Assembly (NCBI GenBank): GCA_015494435.1
Contig: WGBH01000426.1
Coordinates: 1 to 9,785, forward strand
Reading direction: 5' to 3'
Source: Thiotrichaceae bacterium
GTDB lineage: Bacteria; Pseudomonadota; Gammaproteobacteria; Thiotrichales; Thiotrichaceae
DNA: 9,785 nt
Below the pieces are notes generated by a model. It saw only the letters and a list, made by a program, of their open reading frames with translations. It was not told where the DNA came from and searched no databases. The position numbers and the translations under genes were made by a program. Of this stretch, positions 1 through 7,242 are shown piece after piece. Numbering within the stretch: the first letter of the stretch is position 1; each line of letters begins with the position of its first letter.

Positions 1-2066
1 GATAAAGGCTTGGATTGAAGCTCAGATTGAGGTCCTAATTGAGGTTCGGATAAAGGCTTAGATTCAGGCTTAGATTCAGGCTTAGATTCAGGCTTAGATT
101 GAGATTGTAATTGTTTTAGGTAAGCCAAAGGTCCACCTTTTTCAACACTAAAGCCTGTAATAACAATAGCAACTAAATCAATCATTTCTTGTGTATTAAC
201 AATTTTCTTTTGTAAACAACTCCGTGCTTCATTGATGATTTTTTCAATCAGACGCTTCTCTATTTCAAGACGTTTAGTTTTCCATGAAGGAGCGCTAAGT
301 GTTCTATCTAATATAGGGCGTTGTTTCTTGCCTTTTTTATAACGATAAAATCCTGCGCCTGAGTCTTTGCCCGTTAAACCATGCTGATTTTTTTGCATTA
401 GGATACTTGGAACATCGTAGTCTAGCTGATCAGCTAAGGCTTCAATAACTCGTAAACATTCATTAATACCTATTGTATCAATAAGATCAAAGGGGGCATG
501 ACTCATTCCCATTTCAGCACTAACTTTGTCGATAGCGTATAAGCTAATGCCTGATTGATGAATCAACATGGATTCCGTCAAATACGTCATTAATAAGCGT
601 GAACCAAGATAGCCTGCATTACTTTTAAGTAAAATGGGTTTGAGTTGGAGTGATTTTGCAAAAGCGTTGATTGACTCTATTAAGTGGTAACCTTGAATAT
701 GGGTGCTAATTTCTACAATTTTGCTCTTGAATAAAGGATGGTAAGGATTAAAAGAAACAAGCCGTTGTGGTCTTCGCATTCCTTTTGATATTTTATCAAG
801 TGGTAAGCTTGCTGTTGTTGTTAAAATATAGGCATCTCTTTTCGCTTGCTGATCAATATCATGCAGTAAAGAAGCTTTAGCATGTCTGTCTTCGGGAGTG
901 GTTTCAATAATAATATCCGCATGAATAAGCCCCATATTATCACTATCTATAATGATTTTATCGATAATATTTTGTTGTTGCTGTGCAGTGTAGTTATTTT
1001 TTAGCTGAGAATAGAGATCAGGTAAAAGGTTTTCTAGTGCCGCATGACGACTATCATAAATACTAACGAGTAAGTTATTTTCAGCACAAAGACGGGCAAT
1101 ATAGCGCCCCATGACACCACAACCGATAATATGAATCCGCTTTGAGAGAGGCTTTATTGCAATGATACCATGATCAAGAGATTGATACAGTTTTTGTAAT
1201 TTTAAATGGTTTTTCACCACATCTGAAACAAGCAAGGCGGATGCAGTTATGGCTTCATTATGACTGGCATCGGATAAGCTATTAAATGTTTTCCATGTTT
1301 CTATAATGCTATTCATTGCTACTGATTTAGCACTATTATGCTGGCTTTGTTTGTATTTAGTAGCGATAAGATAAGCTTGTAGCCTCTTTGGTAATATTTG
1401 TTTAAAGATGGCCTTAATATTTAAACGAGAGAAGGGCTTACGAACAGCTTTATCACTTTCTTGTTCGATCAGGTATTCAGCAACTTGATGTATTTTATGT
1501 GCGGGGACAAGATAGTCAATCAGCCCAATCGATAAACATTCTGTGCCAGAATAACCAAGGCTATCAATAATTTCTATACTTTTCGCTAAACCTTTGCGCT
1601 CTATTAGGCGAGTGATACTGCCAAAACCTGCATAATGCCCTTGTTGAATATCATTATAGGAGAGTTGAACCTGCGGATTATCAGTAGCAATGCGATAATC
1701 ACAGCTAAGTGCAATTTCCAAACCGCTATTGACGCAACGTCCACTAATTAAAACAATAGTAGTACAATCAAGATTCTTAATATGCTGGCAGAGTTGATTA
1801 CCCAAACGAGTATAAATTTCTGCTTTTTGTTCTGAGGTGAGTTTTAGCAAGGTATCTAAATCAGTCCCTGCTATAAAATCATTGTGTTTGGCGGAAGAAA
1901 TCACCAACCCATTAAAACCTTTTCCTTGAAGATTAGTAACGATTTCTATTAATTCTTTAAGGAGGCTGATAGTTAGGGCATTATTTTCATTGTCTTGAGA
2001 GTTTATTTTAAGCCAAATAATATCATTTTTTGTTCTTATAAGCTGGATATGCCGAAAACCACTCAT
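1..2066 (-). CDS. FadB/FadJ-like enoyl-CoA hydratase/3-hydroxyacyl-CoA dehydrogenase, divergent, 3' end outside window
   Basis: I translated this frame by hand from the ATG at 2066; it stays open for 688 codons to the left edge. Residues about 5-200 are a crotonase-like domain (GLEIALSCDYRIA at 115-127, GFGS at 147-150). Residues about 309-480 are a Rossmann NAD-binding domain with GCGVMG at 315-320 and FNP at 439-441. Residues about 480-650 match the two C-terminal dehydrogenase domains. This is the layout of the beta-oxidation alpha subunit, which hydrates enoyl-CoA and oxidises 3-hydroxyacyl-CoA. Aligned from memory with FadB and human HAD, the first hydratase Glu is kept (E117) but the second is D139 and the Gly-rich loop reads VNSG. 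In the dehydrogenase the catalytic His is V437, the active-site Ser is A419 and the Asn is S489, while the Glu is kept (E452). The usual C-terminus is replaced from residue 657 by tetrapeptide repeats. The start is firm: a perfect Shine-Dalgarno and an ATGA overlap with the thiolase gene. It may be a pseudoenzyme or have altered chemistry. Confidence 0.88.
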   Translation of the reverse strand, partial: MSGFRHIQLIRTKNDIIWLKINSQDNENNALTISLLKELIEIVTNLQGKGFNGLVISSAKHNDFIAGTDLDTLLKLTSEQKAEIYTRLGNQLCQHIKNLDCTTIVLISGRCVNSGLEIALSCDYRIATDNPQVQLSYNDIQQGHYAGFGSITRLIERKGLAKSIEIIDSLGYSGTECLSIGLIDYLVPAHKIHQVAEYLIEQESDKAVRKPFSRLNIKAIFKQILPKRLQAYLIATKYKQSQHNSAKSVAMNSIIETWKTFNSLSDASHNEAITASALLVSDVVKNHLKLQKLYQSLDHGIIAIKPLSKRIHIIGCGVMGRYIARLCAENNLLVSIYDSRHAALENLLPDLYSQLKNNYTAQQQQNIIDKIIIDSDNMGLIHADIIIETTPEDRHAKASLLHDIDQQAKRDAYILTTTASLPLDKISKGMRRPQRLVSFNPYHPLFKSKIVEISTHIQGYHLIESINAFAKSLQLKPILLKSNAGYLGSRLLMTYLTESMLIHQSGISLYAIDKVSAEMGMSHAPFDLIDTIGINECLRVIEALADQLDYDVPSILMQKNQHGLTGKDSGAGFYRYKKGKKQRPILDRTLSAPSWKTKRLEIEKRLIEKIINEARSCLQKKIVNTQEMIDLVAIVITGFSVEKGGPLAYLKQLQSQSKPESKPESKPESKPLSEPQLGPQSELQSKPL
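3..98 (-). repeat. 12-bp tandem repeat array coding a tetrapeptide tail
   Basis: Eight consecutive 12-bp units lie at 3-14, 15-26, 27-38, 39-50, 51-62, 63-74, 75-86 and 87-98. The last three are identical (plus strand TTCAGGCTTAGA) and the others diverge. On the coding strand they read in frame as SKPE, SKPE, SKPE, SKPL, SEPQ, LGPQ, SELQ, SKPL (residues 657-688 of the FadJ-like protein). The unit is a multiple of three, so gain or loss of units keeps the frame. The array continues past the left edge, so its length and the stop codon are unknown. Confidence 0.92.
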
Positions 2067-3307
2067 TTCGCAGCCTCCTTAGTCCTCTGTAATAAAAGTG
2101 CGCTACTTTGAGCATTAGAAAAACTAAAATGACAAATACCATTGTTTGCTTTATTACGTTGTAAAATAGAGGCGAGTTGTAAGATACAACGGAACTTATT
2201 CGCACTATTAGGATTTCCTAGGGTTAATGATCCACCATCAACATTGACATGACTAAGGGACTGGAAAGCTTCTATTGATTCAAAGTGTGGTTTCTTTTCT
2301 AAGGAAAGTACTTCAGCCGCAGATATTTCATCCCATTCCCAATAATCAATCTCACTCGTTTTAAGATTATTTGATCCCAATAAAATCTCAATCACATTAT
2401 CTTCATTAACCAAGCTAGGTTCTGAAAGCTTGGCTAATGGACTTAAATTATATTTTTCAAGCATTTGTTGATTAGCAAGTAATAAGATACAAACACCATC
2501 GGTTGCTCGCGTAATACTTGCTTTGCTAATAATCCCCGTGGGTGGGTTGCCTGTAATAATAGTTTTTCTAAGTGATTCAGGATCGGTATTAATAATATCT
2601 TCGTCACGATATAAGCTAGAGCCATCAGGATAGAAAATAGGAATAATATTTTTTAGCAGTTTATTCCGCTGCGCATATTTAAGACGACGTTGACTTAAGG
2701 TAACGTATTCTGCCATTGCTCCTGCTGACAAAGAGAAATAGCTAGCTGTTTTTTCTGCAATTTCTTGATGCAAATAGTCATGATTTTCTTCCTTTTTGAT
2801 AGAAGCAGAAAAATGGAAATATTGGGTATGAAGGTTATTCAGTGTTTTTAGTTTTTCCTTCAGACCCTTTGCTCTTTGCCACTCTCTAATCCATTGGGAT
2901 AGAGAAGAATTCAATGCAATAGGTTTTACAATTGATGCTTCAATTCCCGCCAATAAAATGAGTGATTTTTGATTAAAAGCAATTTGTTGATGCGCATATT
3001 GCAATGCCTGAATAGCACAGTTTTCGCTTGCAGAAAAGGTATGCGAGACCAGTGAAGGCTTGCATTGCAACCGTTGTGATAATTGCTGTCCTAGGTCTAT
3101 ATTTTTATTAAGTGTACTACTTGCAATCACAACATCATCTAATTGCGACACACTAAAAGCTTGTTTTAACAGCAAGGATTGAGCGGTCATAAGACCTAGG
3201 TCAAGCTTAGTATAAGCTTGACTATATGAACCCTGCCTTAGATTATGGCCAAAAGGAGTTCGCGCGCCATCAATAAGATAAACCGCTTGTGGAGGACACT
3301 TAATCAT
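2063..3307 (-). CDS. Thiolase-superfamily protein (FadI/acetyl-CoA acyltransferase-like), catalytic residues substituted
   Basis: A 414-residue protein with a thiolase-like N-terminus (DGARTPFG at 13-20), a nucleophile region with Cys97 in NCAIQ, and TDG at 269-271. The length is close to FadI. Thiolases cleave 3-ketoacyl-CoA using a Cys nucleophile, a His in a GHP motif and a second Cys in a Gly-rich CxxGGxG loop. Aligned from memory with FadI, Cys97 is kept, GHP becomes GNP (Asn365), the H/NEAFA motif becomes DEISA (326-330), and the second Cys maps to Ser395 in a region with no Gly loop. Canonical thiolysis therefore looks unlikely. The gene precedes the FadJ-like gene as in fadIJ, and its TGA overlaps the next ATG. 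There is no clear Shine-Dalgarno before the ATG at 3307, and a stop lies just upstream in frame; a short hydrophobic ORF ending over this start could couple translation. The family call is firm; activity and substrate are unknown. Confidence 0.85.
   Translation of the reverse strand: MIKCPPQAVYLIDGARTPFGHNLRQGSYSQAYTKLDLGLMTAQSLLLKQAFSVSQLDDVVIASSTLNKNIDLGQQLSQRLQCKPSLVSHTFSASENCAIQALQYAHQQIAFNQKSLILLAGIEASIVKPIALNSSLSQWIREWQRAKGLKEKLKTLNNLHTQYFHFSASIKKEENHDYLHQEIAEKTASYFSLSAGAMAEYVTLSQRRLKYAQRNKLLKNIIPIFYPDGSSLYRDEDIINTDPESLRKTIITGNPPTGIISKASITRATDGVCILLLANQQMLEKYNLSPLAKLSEPSLVNEDNVIEILLGSNNLKTSEIDYWEWDEISAAEVLSLEKKPHFESIEAFQSLSHVNVDGGSLTLGNPNSANKFRCILQLASILQRNKANNGICHFSFSNAQSSALLLQRTKEAAK
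2074..2080 (-). promoter_or_regulatory. Perfect Shine-Dalgarno of the FadJ-like gene
   Basis: The minus strand reads AAGGAGG, followed by 7 bases and ATG at 2066. It sits inside the last codons of the thiolase-like gene, whose TGA overlaps that ATG as ATGA. This fixes the start of the FadJ-like gene and indicates translational coupling of the two subunits. Confidence 0.85.
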
Positions 3308-3350
3308 AGAAAATAGCCACTACTAAAAAAAAGAGTAAGACAAAGCCCAT
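3300..3350 (-). CDS. Possible 16-residue hydrophobic leader ORF overlapping the thiolase start
   Basis: An ATG at 3350 opens a 16-codon frame, MGFVLLFFLVVAIFYD, ending in TAA at 3302-3300. AGGA at 3362-3359 lies 8 bases before the ATG. The ORF ends over the thiolase-like start (ATG at 3307-3305), which has no evident Shine-Dalgarno of its own. It could be a tiny membrane peptide or a coupling leader. It is so short that chance is a serious alternative. Confidence 0.22.
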   Translation of the reverse strand: MGFVLLFFLVVAIFYD

Positions 3351-3385
3351 GTGTATTTTCCTATGGTTAAAAATGCTCCTTATAA

Positions 3386-4279
3386 TTATATTTTTGGCAC
3401 TTGTTTCATTTGTGGAGGATTTAAATCAGTTAATTCTATTTCAATTGGAGGTTCGTCCAATGCTTTTCTCTCTAATTCATCGTAAGTTCTATTTAACCCT
3501 ACCAGTCCTTCAATAATTTCCTTCTTATCTGCTCCTGGCAGATCAGCAATTGATTCTAACACTTTAATACGTGTTTCTTGCATTGCTTCTTGCTGTTTTA
3601 GCGCAAATAATCTCTCATGTTCAAGTTTTGCTAACTCTCTCTTGCGATAAATATTATGCGAGGAAATAAGATAGTAAGCAAAACTGACAGTAAGAATTAA
3701 TGCAGAAAAAACCAAAATGGTATTAAGTGATGATTGGCGCTGTGCCGCACTTTTTTGTAGTGCTAATGTTTCTGCATGCGTTTGAGACATTTTCAACTTA
3801 TCTTTCTCAAAGGCTAAAAGTTTATCGGTCATTCCTGCTTCATATTGCTTATCTTTATCTAATTTATTGATTTCTTGTTGTTTCAATAAATAAGCCTGTT
3901 GCAATTCTTGTTGTTTGAGTCTCTCTGCATTTGCTTGTGCATTTTTCTGCATTTCCTTTTCATGCAACATACGCTGTTGTTCAGTGAGATTATTATACTC
4001 CATGCGTTGTAGCTCAATTTTTTGCTGATAACTCAATTCTGTTTCGCTACGCTTATTTTTTAATTGTTCTTGAAGATATTGAAACTGTAACTCCTGCTTA
4101 CTCGGCAAAGCAAATGCTGTACTAACAACACCGCTCCCCCCAGAAACTGAGGAGGATTGAGAGTTCGTTGCTTGTGTATTTCCAGATGTCCTTGTTTGCT
4201 TATCATTAATTGTTGTAAAAGTCAACAAAATAATAAACATAGCAATAACAAGGATCACCAGCATTCCCATGACACGCAT
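3386..4279 (-). CDS. Orphan two-TM protein with long coiled coil
   Basis: I do not recognise a family. The 297-residue protein has a hydrophobic segment at about 5-23, a Ser/Thr/Gly-rich stretch at 27-56, then a highly charged Gln/Glu/Lys-rich region at about 60-182 that looks like a long coiled coil. A second hydrophobic segment at about 187-205 is followed by basic RKRELAK (212-218), another short helical stretch, and an acidic/Pro-rich tail ending MKQVPKI. Positive charges after the second segment suggest both ends are cytoplasmic and the coiled coil periplasmic; this is inference. The start is uncertain: Met1, Met4 and Met6 are all possible and none has a strong ribosome binding site. Neighbours are a secreted YkuD-like protein upstream and the thiolase-like gene 78 bp downstream. 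It could be a scaffold or envelope-associated protein, but nothing in the sequence fixes a function. Confidence 0.75.
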   Translation of the reverse strand: MRVMGMLVILVIAMFIILLTFTTINDKQTRTSGNTQATNSQSSSVSGGSGVVSTAFALPSKQELQFQYLQEQLKNKRSETELSYQQKIELQRMEYNNLTEQQRMLHEKEMQKNAQANAERLKQQELQQAYLLKQQEINKLDKDKQYEAGMTDKLLAFEKDKLKMSQTHAETLALQKSAAQRQSSLNTILVFSALILTVSFAYYLISSHNIYRKRELAKLEHERLFALKQQEAMQETRIKVLESIADLPGADKKEIIEGLVGLNRTYDELERKALDEPPIEIELTDLNPPQMKQVPKI

Positions 4280-4396
4280 AAGTATTCACTACATTTAATG
4301 GCACTTACTAGATGGTTACCTATCCGATATTTAAAGGGGTATAATAGGTGTATCTTGCAAGTGCATGTTAATTAAAAGAATTCCATTCTTCCTCTT

Positions 4397-4425
4397 ATTA
4401 TGGTATATGTGTTAGCAATAATCAA
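4397..4425 (-). promoter_or_regulatory. Candidate sigma70-type promoter for the coiled-coil gene
   Basis: On the minus strand TTGATT (4425-4420) and CATAAT (4402-4397) are 17 bases apart, matching 4 of 6 and 5 of 6 consensus positions. It lies in the 167 bp gap between the YkuD-like gene and the coiled-coil gene, about 110 bases before the latter's ATG. In AT-rich DNA such matches arise by chance. Confidence 0.3.
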
Positions 4426-4446
4426 TAATATCGTTAAAAAAATGAT

Positions 4447-5580
4447 CTATTGCCCACTATAAACAATCGTTGATGAAGAAACAATCTGGTAAAGTTTATT
4501 AAGATCAATTGGGCTAAGTTGCAAGCTATTCACTTTATCACCATCAAATAAATCACGAATATAATAAGGTAGTTTTTTAGTCATTTTTGAGTCCTTTTCA
4601 GAGCTTACTATTTCTATTTTATCTAAGATAATTGGTTGATTTTCTGGTAAAACATGATTTTTTGTTAATTGTGAGGGATTATTTGATGAAACTCTATACA
4701 AACCTGATGGAAAGTGAGAATTATCAGAGGAGAGAATAGGGAAAAAAGCGAGCAACAAATTCTTCTGATTATACACATAGAGAGTGCGACGACTTTTATC
4801 CATTAAAATAATATTACCCTTAGAATAAAAATGGAAATTATTGCGTATTTTTATTAATAAAGCGGTGTAATTCCCTTCTATTGCATCCAAACCCAATAAC
4901 AACGCTTTGGCTTCTGGCGTTATTAGTTGATTTGAGTTTTTTTCTACACTGGGTTTTTTAGGGGTATTATTCGTTTTTATTTTGGTTGTTTCCATAACTG
5001 GCTCACTAAACTCTTCCGCATCAATGGAATCTCCAGGTGGCATCATTTTTTCATCATTTCTAAGGACTTTGCTTTCTTCTCGAGATGAAATATTCGGTGC
5101 GGGAGGAGGCGCAAATTTTTTCTTCTTTTCTGCTTCTGGTAATCCCTTGAACTCTCCTGGAATATACATTTTTACATATTCATCCAACCAGTAGTCTTCT
5201 TGACTCTTAAAAGGACCAACAATTATCCATTTCCCATTTTTTTTAGTTAGTCTGACATAGCCAAAAAAATAACTTTTTTTCTTATTGTAAAACGAATCAA
5301 GCTCTAGCAATAATACAGCATTTTTATCATCACTCAATTCTGTGGTCACTTTATGGATATGTGTCTTAGATATTTTTTTACAGCGTTGTAGGGAATAATC
5401 AGGACGTAATTTAATCGCTTCTTCACATTCTTGCTTAGCAATCAATTTATAGAATTTTCTAATGGTCTCACTAGGATCATCTGCGCCAAAACTAACAGGA
5501 CTAACAAAGAGCAAAAAAGTATAGAGCAATAAGGCTGATATAATAAACCTAGTTTGATTAGATAGTATCTTATATTGCAT
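4447..5580 (-). CDS. Secreted protein with degenerate L,D-transpeptidase (YkuD)-like C-terminus
   Basis: A 377-residue protein with a signal peptide: hydrophobic core at about 12-29, likely cleavage near SFG|AD at 32-33. Residues about 34-141 form a small alpha/beta domain that could be NTF2-like, with the protein's only later cysteines, C52 and C67. Residues 142-225 are a Lys/Pro-rich, charged linker (KKKKF, PPPAP). Residues about 255-375 resemble a YkuD domain: NIILMDKSRRTLYVY (256-270), FPSGLYRV (290-297, like the TPxGxY/F motif) and a tail SLQLSPIDLNKLYQIV (352-367) matching the usual CIRLSNED tail. In active L,D-transpeptidases, which make 3-3 crosslinks or attach proteins to peptidoglycan, that tail carries SHGCxR; here Cys maps to Ser352 and Arg to Gln354, and the domain has no Cys at all. 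The start is supported by AAGGGG (5591-5586) 5 bases before the ATG. It may bind the cell wall without catalysis. The fold call is from motif resemblance only. Confidence 0.7.
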   Translation of the reverse strand: MQYKILSNQTRFIISALLLYTFLLFVSPVSFGADDPSETIRKFYKLIAKQECEEAIKLRPDYSLQRCKKISKTHIHKVTTELSDDKNAVLLLELDSFYNKKKSYFFGYVRLTKKNGKWIIVGPFKSQEDYWLDEYVKMYIPGEFKGLPEAEKKKKFAPPPAPNISSREESKVLRNDEKMMPPGDSIDAEEFSEPVMETTKIKTNNTPKKPSVEKNSNQLITPEAKALLLGLDAIEGNYTALLIKIRNNFHFYSKGNIILMDKSRRTLYVYNQKNLLLAFFPILSSDNSHFPSGLYRVSSNNPSQLTKNHVLPENQPIILDKIEIVSSEKDSKMTKKLPYYIRDLFDGDKVNSLQLSPIDLNKLYQIVSSSTIVYSGQ

Positions 5581-5625
5581 TTTAGCCCCTTGCTCTTAAG
5601 TTTTAATCTCAAAAATATAGAAAAT

Positions 5626-6300
5626 TTAGTTATCTCCATTCATCATCGAATAACAAGCATTATACCATTTAGCAAAATCAGCATTATGTGACTTGGCTAA
5701 CTCAATAACACCTAGTTCGTCACTAGAGCGTAATACTCCAAAGACACTGCAATCAACAAAATCTGGCTTATCATTACCAAAAAAAGTTTTTCCTGCTACA
5801 CCGTTATTTATCCAATGATCAATAGCACTAAGAAATTCTTTCTCAACATCATCAATATGATGCTTAAGTTTCATTTTTGTCACAACACGAGGCATAACAA
5901 AAGCTCCCATTAGACGCACGATTTTTCTTTTAAACCAGTTAAATTGTCCTTCTTGAAGAATATGAGCAAAATGACGAAAAGAAGTTCTAAAATTAGGATG
6001 AATTAAGGGCGGCAAATAATGCACCAACGTATTATCCACCCATTCTGTCCATTTTTTAGCATCCTCATTAATAACTAAATGACTATAATGAGTATTAATA
6101 TACTCAATAATAAGAGCCGATTCGACAATAATTTGATCACCATCTTTTAAGACAGGTACCTTTTTATGTTCAGTAAAATCAAGTTCAGGCATAGCAAAAG
6201 GAGTCACTTCTACGGTGTTATAAGGCTCTTTGATATAATTTAAAAGTGCTTTAACTTTCCAACAAAAGGGGCAGGAGCTAAATTGATAAAGTGTCAACAT
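5626..6300 (-). CDS. Glutaredoxin/GST-fold protein, prostaglandin E synthase 2-like
   Basis: A 224-residue protein with an N-terminal thioredoxin-like domain (about 1-75): LYQFSSCPFCWKVKALL places a CPFC redox motif at 10-13, VP at 49-50 is the expected cis-proline pair, and ES at 60-61 fits the GST glutathione-contact motif. The C-terminal helical domain has WTEWVDNTLVHYL (84-96), FVMPRVVTKMKLKHH (134-148) and KPDFVDCSVFGVLR (178-191), which resemble human PTGES2 closely by eye. Bacterial members are usually annotated as GST-like or glutaredoxin-like; the substrate is unknown. It may use glutathione for disulfide or peroxide chemistry. It follows truB by 21 bp with AAGGA (6311-6307) 6 bases before the ATG, so it is probably cotranscribed. 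A strict prostaglandin role is not implied. Confidence 0.88.
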   Translation of the reverse strand: MLTLYQFSSCPFCWKVKALLNYIKEPYNTVEVTPFAMPELDFTEHKKVPVLKDGDQIIVESALIIEYINTHYSHLVINEDAKKWTEWVDNTLVHYLPPLIHPNFRTSFRHFAHILQEGQFNWFKRKIVRLMGAFVMPRVVTKMKLKHHIDDVEKEFLSAIDHWINNGVAGKTFFGNDKPDFVDCSVFGVLRSSDELGVIELAKSHNADFAKWYNACYSMMNGDN

Positions 6301-6321
6301 GGTTAATCCTTACAATAAATT

Positions 6322-7242
6322 TTAATTTGTTCTCATCATCCGTTTTGCGGCAAGCAATTTATCACTAGAGCGTCTACCAATCCCAATAAATTCACCTGAT
6401 TCATGATAAATCCGAATTAAGGAAGCGTTGGGGATGTCATTTCGGCTAACCTTTAAGCCACATTTTATCTGTGTCGTTTCTTCATCATTTAGAATAATTT
6501 GAGGATAATGATTAAGGGCGCTATCAATAGGAAGCAGTGTGTTATCTAGTAATTTTTCATCTTGCTCTGCCAATTGTTGCAGGTCTTCTAAAGTGTAGGT
6601 TTTACTGCAATCGAAAGGGGAGACTTCTGTCCGTTCAAGCGCCGTAATATAAGCACCAAAACCAAGTTCATCACCTATATCTTGCGCTAGAGTGCGGATA
6701 TAAGTGCCTTTGCTACAACGAATATCGAGTTTTAATGTATCATTCGTGCGCTCTAATAATTTTAATTCGTAGATAGTAATTTCACGTTCTTTACGCTTAA
6801 TATCTATTCCTTTACGTGCCAGTTTATACAGTGGAGTGCCATTATGTTTCAAGGCTGAATACATTGGTGGGATTTGTGTAATAGCGCCTGTAAATTGCTT
6901 CAATACCGCTTGTAACTTTTCATCACTAAATTCTGTAACAGCCACTGACTTTAAAATTTCACCTTCCGTATCGCCTGTACTGCTCGTTTGTCCTAACTGA
7001 ACCGTGGTGATATAGCGTTTATTCGAATTAAGTAAATAGCCTGAAACTTTAGTTGCCTCACCAAAACATAAGGGCAAAACGCCTGTTGCTTTAGGATCTA
7101 GACTACCTGTATGCCCTCCTTTTTTTGCTTTAAATAAATAACGCGCACGTTGTAATGCACCATTAGAACTTAGCTCAAGGGGTTTATTTAATAATAATAT
7201 ACCACTAATATTGCGGAAAAAGACTTTCTTTTTTTTTGTCAT
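6322..7242 (-). CDS. truB: tRNA pseudouridine(55) synthase TruB
   Basis: TruB converts uridine 55 in the T-loop of tRNAs to pseudouridine. The 306 residues include GHTGSLDPKATG (43-54) with catalytic Asp49, KRY with the active-site Tyr77, PPMYSALK (125-132) and SKGTYIRT (177-184), all hallmarks of the family. The C-terminal part (about 240-306) fits the PUA-like RNA-binding region (IRIYHESGEFIGIG). The length is normal. It lies downstream of infB and rbfA as in many proteobacteria, but a 218 bp gap separates it from rbfA, and no rpsO follows. The N-terminus is Lys-rich because of a run of nine A at 7237-7229 on the coding strand. The start has no clear Shine-Dalgarno; the next possible Met is well inside the catalytic domain, so this start is the sensible one. 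Confidence 0.97.
   Translation of the reverse strand: MTKKKKVFFRNISGILLLNKPLELSSNGALQRARYLFKAKKGGHTGSLDPKATGVLPLCFGEATKVSGYLLNSNKRYITTVQLGQTSSTGDTEGEILKSVAVTEFSDEKLQAVLKQFTGAITQIPPMYSALKHNGTPLYKLARKGIDIKRKEREITIYELKLLERTNDTLKLDIRCSKGTYIRTLAQDIGDELGFGAYITALERTEVSPFDCSKTYTLEDLQQLAEQDEKLLDNTLLPIDSALNHYPQIILNDEETTQIKCGLKVSRNDIPNASLIRIYHESGEFIGIGRRSSDKLLAAKRMMRTN

Noticed and set aside
1..3307. The fad-like pair as plain decaying pseudogenes.
   Set aside because: Both frames are intact, with conserved fold motifs, a perfect Shine-Dalgarno and ATGA coupling; decay would be expected to leave stops or frameshifts.
4157..4375. Plus-strand ORF of 72 codons.
   Set aside because: Overlaps the N-terminus and promoter region of the coiled-coil gene, has a Cys/His-rich random-looking composition and no ribosome binding site.
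4380..4446. Possible terminator after the YkuD-like gene from AT-rich inverted sequence.
   Set aside because: No stable GC stem with a following T-run could be drawn on the minus strand.
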